A stretch of 64,000 nucleotides of DNA, taken from assembly GCF_008905045.1 (NCBI RefSeq), contig NZ_VWMY01000022.1, forward strand, positions 73,273 to 137,272, written 5' to 3'. Position numbers and translations under genes: made by a program. Origin of the DNA: Streptomyces albicerus (GTDB taxonomy: Bacteria; Actinomycetota; Actinomycetes; Streptomycetales; Streptomycetaceae). Below, in pieces: positions 1 through 8,811 of this stretch (within the stretch, counting starts at the first letter, position 1; each line of letters opens with the position of its first letter). The notes below the pieces were generated by a model, which made no database searches, was not told the origin of the DNA, and saw nothing but the letters and a program-made list of their open reading frames with translations.

Positions 1-502
1 CCTCATGGTGGTGGCCAAGTCGGAGTACGCGTACACGTCGCTCAAGCGCCAGTTCAAGGAGCGCACGGTCGACAAGCGGTACCACGCGCTGGTCCAGGGC
101 CACCCGGACCCGACCAGCGGCACGATCGACGCACCCATCGGCCGGCATCCGAACCACGACTACAAGTGGGCGGTCACCGCCGAGGGCAAGCCCTCCGTGA
201 CGCACTACGACCTGGTCGAGGCGTTCCGCGCGGCCTCGCTGCTCGACGTCAAGCTGGAGACCGGGCGTACGCATCAGATCCGCGTCCACATGGCGGCCCA
301 CCGGCACCCCTGCGTCGGCGATCTGACGTACGGCGCCGACCCGACGCTGGCGAAGCGGCTCGGGCTCACCCGGCAGTGGCTGCACGCGGTGCGGCTCGGC
401 TTCGAGCACCCCGGGGACGGCCAGTGGGCCGAGTTCGCGTGCGACTACCCCGAGGACCTGCAGCAGGCGCTGGACCGCGTCCGGGAGGAAAGCTACGCAT
501 GA
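1..502 (+). CDS. RluA/RluD-family pseudouridine synthase, 3' part (cut by window edge)
   Basis: This is the C-terminal two thirds of an rRNA pseudouridine synthase, which isomerises specific uridines in RNA. The reading frame is already open at the window edge and enters as LMVVAKSE, the sequence that normally follows the catalytic RLDxxTSG motif, so the catalytic Asp lies just outside. The family motif GRTHQIRVHMA is visible about 95 residues in and matches the RluA/C/D group. The stop overlaps the ATG of the next gene (ATGA), which suggests translational coupling. Target uridines cannot be assigned from sequence. Confidence 0.93.
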   Translation, partial: LMVVAKSEYAYTSLKRQFKERTVDKRYHALVQGHPDPTSGTIDAPIGRHPNHDYKWAVTAEGKPSVTHYDLVEAFRAASLLDVKLETGRTHQIRVHMAAHRHPCVGDLTYGADPTLAKRLGLTRQWLHAVRLGFEHPGDGQWAEFACDYPEDLQQALDRVREESYA

Positions 503-969
503 GCTCGGCGTCCTACGTGGTGCGGGTGGCCGAGGACCCCGCCGACCGTGAGGCCTGCTTCGCGGTGCGCAAGGAGGTCTTCGTCGTCGAGCAGGGGGTC
601 CCTCAGGACCTCGAGTACGACGCGTACGACGCCGATGCCGTGCATGTGGTCGCCGTGCGCGAGGACGGGGTGCCGCTCGGCGCGGGACGGCTGCTGTACG
701 GCGAGGTGGCGGCCGCCAGGGCCGGTGGCGAGCCCGGTGTCGGGTCCCTGGGGCGGCTCGCCGTCGTGAAGGCCGCGCGGGGGCTCGGTATAGGGGTCGC
801 GCTGGTCCGGGGTATCGAGGACGCGGCACGCGCGCGTGGGCTGACGGCGGTGGATCTGCACGCGCAGACGCATGCGCTGGGGTTCTACGAGCGGCTGGGG
901 TATGCGGCGTACGGGCCGGAGTTCGACGACGCGGGGATGCCGCATCGGGCGATGCGGCGCGCTCTCTGA
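499..969 (+). CDS. GNAT family N-acetyltransferase
   Basis: This is a 156-residue single-domain acetyltransferase of the GNAT fold. The acetyl-CoA pyrophosphate loop is visible as ARGLGIG around residues 94-100, followed by the typical C-terminal GFYERLGY strand-helix. The N-terminus (FAVRKEVFVVEQ) resembles ElaA-like GNATs. The ATG start at 499 overlaps the stop of the pseudouridine synthase by four bases. A longer frame opens upstream but runs inside that gene, so I used 499. The substrate is unknown. Confidence 0.9.
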   Translation: MSSASYVVRVAEDPADREACFAVRKEVFVVEQGVPQDLEYDAYDADAVHVVAVREDGVPLGAGRLLYGEVAAARAGGEPGVGSLGRLAVVKAARGLGIGVALVRGIEDAARARGLTAVDLHAQTHALGFYERLGYAAYGPEFDDAGMPHRAMRRAL

Positions 970-1008
970 GCGGGATCGGTGAAGTCCGGCGGGCACCGCT
1001 CCCCGTAA

Positions 1009-1104
1009 GGGTTCAACGACGTGACGGCCATCGTGCTGTACCACGTCGCCATCGCCGCGGCCGTCAGTGGCACGTTCTCGCTGCCGGGCACCGCGCTCGA
1101 CTGA
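1009..1104 (+). pseudogene. remnant of a CPA1-type Na+/H+ antiporter
   Basis: A short open stretch reads FNDVTAIVLYHVAIAAAVSG and continues TFSLPGTALD to a TGA. This closely resembles the conserved transmembrane segment of NhaP/CPA1 cation-proton antiporters (family pattern LVNDATALVLYRVAVAA). An in-frame stop at 1006-1008 lies just before it and nothing antiporter-like follows. About 30 codons therefore survive of a gene that would normally have over 400. The family match is from memory. Confidence 0.6.
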
Positions 1105-1204
1105 GGGGCGGGTTCCTTCCCGCCCGCGCCGCGGAGCCGCATGTGTCACAGCGCCGCGCGCCTTTGGGGCGCTTCTGAGCAGCCGAGCTTCGTAGGATCG
1201 GCCC

Positions 1205-1945
1205 ATGGCACGCAACGTGGTGATCAGTGGTGGTGGGACCGGGATCGGGCTCGCGGCGGCTCGCGGATTTGCGGCGGGTGGCGATCGGGTGTTGTTGGTC
1301 GGGCGGCGCCGGGAGGTGTTGGAGAAGGCCGCGGTGCCCGGGGCGCTCACCTACGCGGCCGACCTCAGTGATGTCGACGGGGTGCGCGGGGTCGCGCGGT
1401 ACGTCGCCGATGAGCTCGGGACCGTTGACGTGCTCGTGCACAGTGCGGGCGGGAACGGGCAGTTGGAGCCCAAGGCCGACAGCGACGACCCCCTCGACGT
1501 CGCCGCGCACAACTGGACCGTCAACTTCCGGCTCAACACGCTGACCGCCGTGCTGCTCACCGAGGCTCTGCGGGACCGGCTCGCGTCGCCCGGCGGGCGG
1601 GTGCTCTTCCTCAGCTCCATCGCCGCGTACCGGGGGTCCGGGAGCGGGGCGTACGCGGCGTCCAAGGCCGCGTTGCACCCGTACGCCTTCGAACTCGCCC
1701 GGCAGCTCGGGCCGCGCGGCGTCACCGTGAACCTGGTGGCGCCCGGCTACGTCGAGGAGACCGAGTTCTTCGGCGGGCCCATCGAGGAGGCGCGCCGCGA
1801 GCGGCTGATCGCCGAGACCTCGACCGGCCGTGCCGGGACGCCCGGGGATGTCGCCGAGACCCTCCACTGGCTGGCGTCACCCGCCGCCGGGCACATCACG
1901 GCCCAGGTGATTCAGGTGAACGGCGGGGCCGAGCGGGGACATTGA
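1205..1945 (+). CDS. SDR-family NAD(P)-dependent oxidoreductase
   Basis: This is a 246-residue classical short-chain dehydrogenase/reductase. The nucleotide-binding motif is GGGTGIGLA at residues 9-17, the NAG-equivalent is SAGG near 80, the catalytic Tyr and Lys are in YAASK, and the PG motif is in NLVAPGYVEET. The overall shape resembles 3-oxoacyl-ACP reductase-like SDRs, but the substrate cannot be read from sequence. There is no SD site. A TAGGAT -10-like hexamer ends six bases before the ATG, which suggests a leaderless transcript. Confidence 0.9.
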   Translation: MARNVVISGGGTGIGLAAARGFAAGGDRVLLVGRRREVLEKAAVPGALTYAADLSDVDGVRGVARYVADELGTVDVLVHSAGGNGQLEPKADSDDPLDVAAHNWTVNFRLNTLTAVLLTEALRDRLASPGGRVLFLSSIAAYRGSGSGAYAASKAALHPYAFELARQLGPRGVTVNLVAPGYVEETEFFGGPIEEARRERLIAETSTGRAGTPGDVAETLHWLASPAAGHITAQVIQVNGGAERGH

Positions 1946-1986
1946 GGACATCGACGACATCAGGGGGTGGGAGGGAGAGCCCGAGT

Positions 1987-3108
1987 TCAGCCCCGTCCCG
2001 TCCGTGGTGGTTCCACGGCGCGATTGCGCGGCGTTCTTCTCGGTTGTCCGTCGTTGCCGTTCGGGTGGGAGCCCGGGGGGAGGATCGCGTCGGCCGTGTT
2101 GACGCGGGGCAGTGCGTAGGGGTGCTGGGCGGTCAGCCAGCGGATCATTTCCTCGCGGACGGTGACGCGGACCGTCCAGACGTCGTCCGCGTCCTTCGCG
2201 GTGACCAGGGCGCGCACCTCCATGGTGCTGGGGGTGGAGTCGGTGACGGCGAGGCCGTAGTCGCGACCGTCCCAGGCGGGGCATGCGCGCAGGATGTCGC
2301 GGAGTTTCTCGCGTATCTCCTCGACGGGCGCGCTGTGGTCCAGGTGGAAGAAGACCGTGCCGGTCATCTGCACACTGCCGCGGGACCAGTTCTCGAACGG
2401 CTTGGACGTGAAGTACGAGACCGGCATGGTGATCCGGCGTTCGTCCCAGGTCAGTACGGTCAGAAAGGTCAGGGTGATCTCGTCGACCGTGCCCCACTCG
2501 CCGTCCACCACCACCGTGTCGCCGAGCCGAACCATGTCGCCGAAGGCGATCTGCAGCCCCGCGAAGAGGTTGCTGAGCGTGGACTGCGCGGCCACACCGG
2601 CGACGATGCCGAGGATGCCCGCCGAGGCCAGCAGCGAGGCTCCGGCCGCCTGCATCGCGGGGAACGTCAGCAGCATCGCGGCGATCGCGACCACACCGAC
2701 GATCGCGGTGACCACGCGCTGGATCAGCGTCACCTGCGTACGGACGCGGCGGACCCTGGCCGGATCGCGGTGGGCGTTCGCGTAGCGGGAGTACGAGGAT
2801 TCGACGATCGCCGCCGCGATACGCACCAGGAGCCAGGCGGTGGACCCGATGAGGACCAGCGTCAGGATCCGGCCGATCGCCTCGTCGTGCTCGGCGGCGA
2901 TGTCCGCCTGGTCGTACGACGCTCTCAGCAGCGCCGTACACAGCACGAACTGCAGCGGCAGCCGGCAGCGCCGCAGCAGTCCCCACTGGGGGGTCTCGTT
3001 GTGGCGCTGGTCGGCACGGCGCAGCAGCAGGTCGACGACCCAGCCGACGAGCAGCGTCAGTACGAGCGAGCCGCCGACGACGATCAGCGGGCGCAGCACG
3101 TTCTCCAT
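1987..3108 (-). CDS. MscS-family mechanosensitive ion channel
   Basis: This membrane channel opens under membrane tension and releases solutes. N-terminal hydrophobic segments are followed by the MscS pore and beta domain: a glycine/alanine-rich helix (GILGIVAGVAAQSTLSNLFAGL) and the strand region GDTVVVDGEWGTVDEITLTFLTV. I chose the ATG at 3108 (MENVLRPLIVVGG), giving 373 residues, because it directly precedes the first membrane helix. Longer forms from 3162 or 3243 add a Pro/Arg-rich tail with no visible SD, and the longest overlaps the divergent hydrolase start. Confidence 0.88.
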   Translation of the reverse strand: MENVLRPLIVVGGSLVLTLLVGWVVDLLLRRADQRHNETPQWGLLRRCRLPLQFVLCTALLRASYDQADIAAEHDEAIGRILTLVLIGSTAWLLVRIAAAIVESSYSRYANAHRDPARVRRVRTQVTLIQRVVTAIVGVVAIAAMLLTFPAMQAAGASLLASAGILGIVAGVAAQSTLSNLFAGLQIAFGDMVRLGDTVVVDGEWGTVDEITLTFLTVLTWDERRITMPVSYFTSKPFENWSRGSVQMTGTVFFHLDHSAPVEEIREKLRDILRACPAWDGRDYGLAVTDSTPSTMEVRALVTAKDADDVWTVRVTVREEMIRWLTAQHPYALPRVNTADAILPPGSHPNGNDGQPRRTPRNRAVEPPRTGRG

Positions 3109-3232
3109 GCCTTCGACCGTAACCGGCTCGGGGCGGTCATGAACATGTGGTCTCGGCCCCATCGCCTGCCACGCGCCCCGACCTGCGTCGCCCCGCCCGG
3201 GCAGTGTCAGTCGTGGCTGGCACCATGGCCTC

Positions 3233-3802
3233 ATGAACATCATGCTCTTCCATTCGACCTACGGTCTGCGGCCCGCGGTGCACGACGCGGCGGACCGGCT
3301 GCGCGCGGCGGGACACGAGGTGTGGACGCCCGATCTCTTCGAGGGGCGCACCTTCGAGACCGTCGAGGAGGGCATGGCCTTCAAGGACGAGATCGGCAAG
3401 GACGAGCTGCTCAAGCGCGCGATCCTGGCCGCGGCGCCGTATTCGGGGCGAGGGCTCGTGTACGCCGGGTTCTCGTTCGGCGCGGCGACCGCGCAGACCC
3501 TGGCGCTCGGTGACGACAAGGCCCGCGGGCTGCTGCTCCTGCACGGCACGTCCGACATCGCGGAGAGCGCCTCGGTGGACGAGCTGCCGGTCCAGCTGCA
3601 CGTCGCCGAGCCGGACGCCTTCGAGACCGATGACTGGCTGAGCGCCTGGTACCTCCAGATGGGCAGGGCGGGCGCCGACGTGGAGATCTTCAGATACGCG
3701 GGCGCCGGGCACCTCTACACCGACCCCGGCCTGCCGGACTACGACGAGGAGGCCGCCGAGGCCACCTGGCGGGTGGCGCTCGGCTTCCTCGACAGCCTGT
3801 AG
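3233..3802 (+). CDS. dienelactone hydrolase family protein
   Basis: This is a 189-residue alpha/beta hydrolase. The nucleophile elbow reads GFSFGA, so the nucleophile is Ser where true dienelactone hydrolases often have Cys. The catalytic Asp lies in the AEPDAFE segment and the His in AGAGHLYTD near the C-terminus. It is most likely a cytoplasmic esterase or hydrolase of unknown substrate. It is divergent from mscS and convergent with phoD. The end of the gene and the following 54 bp form a 16-bp tandem repeat that includes the stop codon. Confidence 0.88.
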   Translation: MNIMLFHSTYGLRPAVHDAADRLRAAGHEVWTPDLFEGRTFETVEEGMAFKDEIGKDELLKRAILAAAPYSGRGLVYAGFSFGAATAQTLALGDDKARGLLLLHGTSDIAESASVDELPVQLHVAEPDAFETDDWLSAWYLQMGRAGADVEIFRYAGAGHLYTDPGLPDYDEEAAEATWRVALGFLDSL

Positions 3803-3856
3803 CCCGGACAGCCTGTTGCTCGGACAGCCTGGAGCCCGGCGACAGTCCGTAGCCCG
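3791..3856. repeat. 16-bp tandem repeat overlapping a stop codon
   Basis: Three back-to-back 16-mers (GACAGCCTGTAGCCCG and two close variants at 3791, 3807 and 3823) are followed, after two bases, by a fourth copy at 3841. The TAG stop of the hydrolase gene sits in the first unit. The array fills most of the gap to phoD. Confidence 0.8.
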
Positions 3857-3878
3857 TCGCCAGCCTGTCGCCGTGGGA

Positions 3879-5537
3879 TCAGACCGGGTCGTACACCCGC
3901 TCCACCTTCTGTGTGCCGCTGCGCGTGCGGTACGAACGGGCCCAGGACGCCGTCGCGTTGGCGGACGTGCGGTTGGACAGGACGTAGTAGTCCATCTGCG
4001 CCCGCTCGGCGGTGAGGTCCAGGACGCCGTAGCCGTGCCGGTCGGTGTCGACCCAGTGGACGTGCCGGTTGGCGGCCCGGATCAGGGGCGAGGCGATGGC
4101 CGACACCGTGCCCTCCGGGACCTTGACGAGGTCGTCGAGGTTGTCGGAGGTCACCGACGTGACGACGAACTCGGTGGCGGCGGAGGCCGACAGCGGATAC
4201 GTACCGGCGTTGTACGGCACGTCGTTGGCCCAGGCCATGTGGATGTCGCCGGTGAGGAAGACCGTGTTGCGGATCGCGTTGTCCCGCAGATGCGCGAGCA
4301 GTTCGCGGCGGTCGTCGGTGTAGCCGTCCCACTGGTCGGTGTTGAGGGCCAGGCCCTCCTTGGGCAGGCCGAGCAGCTCGGCGAGCGGCTTCAGGAGCTC
4401 GGCGGAGAGCGAGCCGATGGCGAACGGCGAGATCATCACCGAGTTGCCGACCAGCCGCCAGCTGGTGTCGGAGGTCTTCAACCCGGCCTTCAGCCAGTCG
4501 AGCTGCGCCCGGCCGGTGAGCGTACGGTTCGGGTCGTCCACCGAGCCGTTCCCGACCGTCACCTGCTGCGAGCGGTACGAGCGCAGGTCGAGCAGCGAGA
4601 GATCGGCCAGCCTGCCGAAGCGCAGCCGCCGGTAGGTGGTGCCCTCGGTCGCGGGCCGGACCGGCATCCACTCGAAGTAGGCCTGCTTGGCGGCCGACTG
4701 GCGGGCGGACCAGGTGCCCTCCGCGCCCTCGGTGTGGTTCTCGGCGCCGCCCGACCAGGCGTCGTTGGCGAACTCGTGGTCGTCCCAGATCGCGATGACG
4801 GGGGCCGCGGCGTGCAGGGCCTGAAGGTCGGGGTCGGTCTTGTAACGGCCGTGCCGGGTGCGGTAGTCGGCGAGGCTGACGATCTCGTGCGCCGGGGCGT
4901 GCGGGCGTACGACGGTGTCGCGCGTTCCGTACTCGCCGGTCCCGTACTCGTAGATGTAGTCGCCCAGATGCAGCCAGGCGTCCAGGTCGCCGCGCGCGGC
5001 CAGATGCCGGTACGCCGAGAAGTAGCCGGCCTCCCAGTTGGCGCAGGACACCACGCCGAAGCGCATCCCGGCCACGGCCGCGTCATGGGCGGGGGCGGTG
5101 CGGGTGCGGGCGGCCGGTGAGTCGGCGGTGCCGCTGGTGAAGCGGAACCAGTAGGTCGTGGCGGGCTTCAGGCCGCGGACGTCCGCCTTGACGGTGTGGT
5201 CGGTGGCGGCGGTCGCGGTGGTGGAGCCCTTGGCCACGATGTTCGTGAACGCCTTGTCCAGGGCCACCGTCCAGCCGACCTCGACGTCCGGGCCGAGCCC
5301 GGAGCCGGGGATCGCCTCGGCCGTGGGCGTCACCCGGGTCCACAGCAGGATGCCGTCCGGCAGCGGGTCACCGGAGGCGACGCCGTGCAGGAAGGCGGGG
5401 GCCTCGGCGGCGCGGGCCGGCAGCGCGGCGGCGAGCGGGGCCGCGAGTACGGCGGTCGCGGCGGCGGCCTTGACGACCGTACGGCGGCGCGGGGCGGGGG
5501 AGTTGGGGCTGGAGTGAGATCTGAGTCGACTGGTCAC
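3879..5537 (-). CDS. phoD: secreted alkaline phosphatase PhoD (Tat substrate)
   Basis: This 552-residue extracellular phosphodiesterase/phosphatase releases phosphate from organic esters. A twin-arginine signal (PRRRTVVKAAAATAVLAAP) spans roughly residues 17-45 and ends with an AxA-type cleavage region. Metal-binding PhoD motifs are visible as HLGDYIYEYG, WDDHEFAND and FLTGDIHMAW. The family uses Fe3+/Ca2+ at this site. Length and motifs match the actinobacterial enzyme, which is known to be under PhoP control. I did not find a clear PHO box upstream. Confidence 0.95.
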   Translation of the reverse strand: MTSRLRSHSSPNSPAPRRRTVVKAAAATAVLAAPLAAALPARAAEAPAFLHGVASGDPLPDGILLWTRVTPTAEAIPGSGLGPDVEVGWTVALDKAFTNIVAKGSTTATAATDHTVKADVRGLKPATTYWFRFTSGTADSPAARTRTAPAHDAAVAGMRFGVVSCANWEAGYFSAYRHLAARGDLDAWLHLGDYIYEYGTGEYGTRDTVVRPHAPAHEIVSLADYRTRHGRYKTDPDLQALHAAAPVIAIWDDHEFANDAWSGGAENHTEGAEGTWSARQSAAKQAYFEWMPVRPATEGTTYRRLRFGRLADLSLLDLRSYRSQQVTVGNGSVDDPNRTLTGRAQLDWLKAGLKTSDTSWRLVGNSVMISPFAIGSLSAELLKPLAELLGLPKEGLALNTDQWDGYTDDRRELLAHLRDNAIRNTVFLTGDIHMAWANDVPYNAGTYPLSASAATEFVVTSVTSDNLDDLVKVPEGTVSAIASPLIRAANRHVHWVDTDRHGYGVLDLTAERAQMDYYVLSNRTSANATASWARSYRTRSGTQKVERVYDPV

Positions 5538-5587
5538 GGCCGGTCAGATTACTGATGGGTAGGGCTTTCTGTAAGGCGAAAAACGTG

Positions 5588-5623
5588 ACGGGCGGGCGAA
5601 CGTGGAAAAGTTCGCCCGCCCGT
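5588..5623 (-). terminator. terminator of the DsbA-like gene
   Basis: A perfect 14-bp stem (ACGGGCGGGCGAAC paired with its complement) with an 8-base loop lies 10 bp beyond the stop codon of the minus-strand gene at 5634. Confidence 0.8.
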
Positions 5624-5633
5624 ACAGAGCGCG

Positions 5634-6434
5634 TTACTTGGTGACGCCCGCGTCCTTGAGCGCCTTCTGCCAGTCGGCGACGGTGCTCGGGTTCTCGATC
5701 TTCTTGTCGTTGATCTTGATGGTCGGTGTCGAGTCGACACCCTCGGCGTCGTCGAAGGACTTGCTCATCTTCATCGCCCAGGCGTCGTACGTGCCCTTCT
5801 CGACGGCGTCCTGGAACTTCTTGTTGTTCTTCAGCGCGTCCACTGTGTTCGCCACCTCGATCAGGTAGCTGTCCTTGGCGAACTTGTCGGTGGACTCCTC
5901 CGGGTGGTACTTCGTCGAGTACAGCGCGGCCTTGTAGTCCAGGAACGCGTCGGTGCTCACGTTCAGCGCGGCGCCGAGCGCGCTCAGCGCGTTCTTCGAG
6001 CCGTCGCCGCCGAGGTTGCCGTCGAGGAACGTGCCGAGGGTGAAGGAGAGTTTGTAGTCGCCGTCCTCCATGCCCTTGTTGGCGGTCTCGCCGATGGTCT
6101 GCTCGAAGGAGGCGCAGGCCGGGCAGCGCGGGTCCTCGTAGAGGTGGACCGTGTTGTCGGTCTTGGAGTCGCCGACGACGACGGTGGTGCCGTTCTTGCC
6201 CGAGGTGTTGGCGGGGGCGACGACCTTCGCGTCGGCGGCCTCCTCCCACTTCGAGGGCTCGTTGTTCTGTACGACGGCGTAACCGATGCCGCCGGCTATC
6301 GCGAGGACGCCGACGACGGAACCGGCGACGATGACCTGTCGCCTGACCTTGTCGCGCTTGGCCTGACGCTCGCGCTCGATGCGCAGCCGCTCACGGGCCG
6401 CCGACTTCGCGGCCTGGCTGTTCCTTTTGCTCAT
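5634..6434 (-). CDS. membrane-anchored DsbA-like thioredoxin-domain protein (paralogue 1)
   Basis: This is a 266-residue extracytoplasmic thiol-disulfide protein. A basic N-terminus (residues 1-35) precedes one membrane helix (VIVAGSVVGVLAIAGGIGYAVV), then a DsbA/thioredoxin fold with the redox motif CPAC in RCPACASFE. The C-terminal cis-Pro region reads STPTIKIN. I chose the ATG at 6434 (MSKRNSQ), which aligns with the start of the second copy at 37244. The longer frame to 6512 overlaps the upstream gene. Its oxidant partner is not obvious, because the adjacent membrane gene lacks a CxxC. Confidence 0.9.
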   Translation of the reverse strand: MSKRNSQAAKSAARERLRIERERQAKRDKVRRQVIVAGSVVGVLAIAGGIGYAVVQNNEPSKWEEAADAKVVAPANTSGKNGTTVVVGDSKTDNTVHLYEDPRCPACASFEQTIGETANKGMEDGDYKLSFTLGTFLDGNLGGDGSKNALSALGAALNVSTDAFLDYKAALYSTKYHPEESTDKFAKDSYLIEVANTVDALKNNKKFQDAVEKGTYDAWAMKMSKSFDDAEGVDSTPTIKINDKKIENPSTVADWQKALKDAGVTK

Positions 6435-6480
6435 GATCGTGTTCTCCGTGGTGATGGCGGGTGTATGGGGACCGGCGTGC

Positions 6481-7167
6481 TCAGGCGAAAACGGCCGAGC
6501 ACGGCGGTCCACGCCGTCCCAGGGAGTGCACGAAGAGGCGCGTACGCGTGGCGGCGACCCGGTGCGTGGGGCGCGGCAGCCGGCGTACGGGAGTGCGGCG
6601 TACGGTCACCGCGGCGACCGCGAACAGCAGCGGCCGGAAGGTGGCCGCGGCCACCGCGCCCAGGAGCTGGGCCAGGGCCCGCTCGCCGCGCCGCAGCCAG
6701 GCGGCCGCGAGCAGGCCGACGCCGACATGTGCGCCGAGCAGCAGCCAGGCGGCGGCCGGGTCGGCGTTCGCGAGCAGGGCCGCGGCGGGCTGCGTTTCGC
6801 CACCTGTCACCCGGGCCAGCGGGGTGCCGACCTCACCGCCGCCGCACAACACGTCGAAGCCGACCGAGCGCAGCGGACCCGCGACCGGGCCGCCCGCCTT
6901 GCCGTAACAGGCGTGCTGGCCCGCGGTGAACAGCGTGTCGGCGGCCAGCTCCAGCGGGATCAGCAGGGCGGCGATCCGCCCGAAGCCACGCTCGCGGCCC
7001 GCCAGCGCGTACGCGACGACGAAGACGGCGCCGGCGATCGCGGCCACGGTGGTCACCGGCAGCGGGACTCGGGACAGCAGCACGTGCGACGCGGTGCTGA
7101 GCGTCACGACGAGTGCCGTGAACAGCGCCGCGCGCACGGCTCTGAGCTGGGTCCCGGATATGTCCAT
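6481..7167 (-). CDS. multi-pass integral membrane protein of unknown function
   Basis: This is a 228-residue hydrophobic protein with about five predicted membrane segments. Examples are ALFTALVVTLSTASHVLL, TTVAAIAGAVFVVAYALA and WLLLGAHVGVGLLAAAWL. The tail is Arg-rich and presumably cytoplasmic. Single cysteines occur in HACYGK and VLCGGG, but there is no CxxC. It ends 46 bp before the DsbA-like gene on the same strand, so the two are likely co-transcribed and may be functionally linked. I do not recognise the family. Confidence 0.75.
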   Translation of the reverse strand: MDISGTQLRAVRAALFTALVVTLSTASHVLLSRVPLPVTTVAAIAGAVFVVAYALAGRERGFGRIAALLIPLELAADTLFTAGQHACYGKAGGPVAGPLRSVGFDVLCGGGEVGTPLARVTGGETQPAAALLANADPAAAWLLLGAHVGVGLLAAAWLRRGERALAQLLGAVAAATFRPLLFAVAAVTVRRTPVRRLPRPTHRVAATRTRLFVHSLGRRGPPCSAVFA

Positions 7168-7235
7168 AGCGCTGGAAAGTGTGTCACGTACTCCTGTAGG
7201 GGAGCCCTAAAGGGTTCCTGTGAGTTGTCGGGTGG

Positions 7236-8564
7236 CTACAGACCCGGAATCCGTCCGTTACGGAACAGGTCCACGAAGATCTGGTGGTCGGCACGCGCGC
7301 GTGCCCCGTACTCATGCGCGAAGTCCACAAGGAGGTCGCCGAAGCTGTCCTCGTCGGCCGCGATCGCCGCGTCGATGGCGCGCTCCGTGGAGAACGGCAC
7401 CAGCTCCGAGTGACCGCTCTCGTCGTCCGCCGCCGCGTGCATGGTGGCGGTGGACCGGCCCAGGTCGGCGACGACCGCGGCGATCTCCTCCGGGTCGTCG
7501 ATGTCGCCCCAGTCCAGATCCACCGCGTACGGCGAGACCTCGGCGACCAGCTGGCCCTCGCCGTCCAGCTCGGTCCAGCCCAGCCACGGGTCGGCGTGCG
7601 CCTGGAGGGCGCGCTGGGAGATCACCGTGCGGTGGCCCTCGTGCTGGAAGTACTCGCGGATCGCCGGGTCGGTGATGTGCCGGGAGACGGCCGGGGTCTG
7701 GGCCTGCTTGATGTAGATCACGACATCGTTCTCCAGGGCGTCGGTGTGCCCCTCCAGAAGGATGTTGTACGAGGGCAGCCCCGCCGAGCCGATGCCGATG
7801 CCGCGGCGGCCCACGACGTCCTTCACCCGGTACGAGTCCGGGCGGGCGAGCGAAGCCTCCGGGAGCGTCTCCAGGTAGCCGTCGAAGGCCGCGAGGACCT
7901 TGTAGCGGGTGGCCGCGTCCAGCTCGATGGAACCGCCGCCCGGCGCGAAGCGGCGCTCGAAGTCGCGGATCTCGGTCATCGAGTCGAGCAGCCCGAAGCG
8001 GGTCAGCGAGCGCGCGTCACGCAGCGCGTCCAGGAGCGGTCCCTGCGCGGTGTCCAGCGTGAAGGGCGGCACCTCGTCGCTCTTGGCGCCCGTCGCGAGG
8101 GCGTGGATCCGCTCGCGGTAGGCGACCGCGTACGTCCGGACGAGATCGGTGATCTGCCCGTCGCTCAGCGCCTTCGCGTAGCCGATCAGGGCGACCGAGG
8201 CCGCGAGGCGCTTGAGGTCCCAGGTGAAGGGGCCCACATACGCCTCGTCGAAGTCGTTCACATTGAAGATCAGGCGGCCCTGGGCGTCCATGTACGTGCC
8301 GAAGTTCTCCGCGTGCAGGTCGCCGTGGATCCACACGCGCGAGGTGCGCTCGTCCAGGTACGGTCCGCCCCGCTTCTCCTGCTCCAGGTCGTGGTAGAAC
8401 AGGCCCGCCGTGCCGCGGTAGAAGGCGAACGCCGAGGCCGCCATCTTCCGGAACTTCACGCGGAACGCGGCCGGGTCGGCGGCCAGCAGTTCGCCGAAGG
8501 CGGTGTCGAAGACGGCGAGGATCTGTTCGCCGCGTTGCTCGGCGCTGAGCTGCGGAACCGACAT
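7236..8564 (-). CDS. DUF2252 family protein
   Basis: This is a 442-residue cytoplasmic protein of the DUF2252 family, which has a kinase-like fold. The diagnostic motifs HGDLHAENFGTY and NVNDFDEAYVGPFTWDLKRL lie near residues 80-120. They correspond to the catalytic-loop and metal-binding segments of aminoglycoside-phosphotransferase-like enzymes. The substrate is unknown. It is transcribed divergently from dnaE. Confidence 0.9.
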   Translation of the reverse strand: MSVPQLSAEQRGEQILAVFDTAFGELLAADPAAFRVKFRKMAASAFAFYRGTAGLFYHDLEQEKRGGPYLDERTSRVWIHGDLHAENFGTYMDAQGRLIFNVNDFDEAYVGPFTWDLKRLAASVALIGYAKALSDGQITDLVRTYAVAYRERIHALATGAKSDEVPPFTLDTAQGPLLDALRDARSLTRFGLLDSMTEIRDFERRFAPGGGSIELDAATRYKVLAAFDGYLETLPEASLARPDSYRVKDVVGRRGIGIGSAGLPSYNILLEGHTDALENDVVIYIKQAQTPAVSRHITDPAIREYFQHEGHRTVISQRALQAHADPWLGWTELDGEGQLVAEVSPYAVDLDWGDIDDPEEIAAVVADLGRSTATMHAAADDESGHSELVPFSTERAIDAAIAADEDSFGDLLVDFAHEYGARARADHQIFVDLFRNGRIPGL

Positions 8565-8680
8565 CGGTGGGTGCCTCCTGGTGCAGGTGGTGCGTGACGA
8601 ATGGGACGGATGTGTCGTCCGCCGGAACGGATCTCTCCGTCACCTTCCAACGGACGAAGGTGCGCGGGAGTGCCCGTTTT

Positions 8681-8700
8681 CCCCGTATGAAGGTACGGGG
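8681..8700. promoter_or_regulatory. inverted repeat in the divergent DUF2252/dnaE spacer
   Basis: The arms CCCCGTA and TACGGGG flank six bases in the 247-bp divergent spacer. It could be an operator or part of either promoter. There is no direct evidence for a binding protein. Confidence 0.3.
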
Positions 8701-8811
8701 GAGACCCCTCCGAGTGTCAGTGCTCAGGCATAGACTTCGACGCTGTCCCCCAGACTGTCCGCAGCCTGTTGGGAAGCTCGTCGACGCCCGTTTGCCTTGG
8801 AGGCCGAAGCC

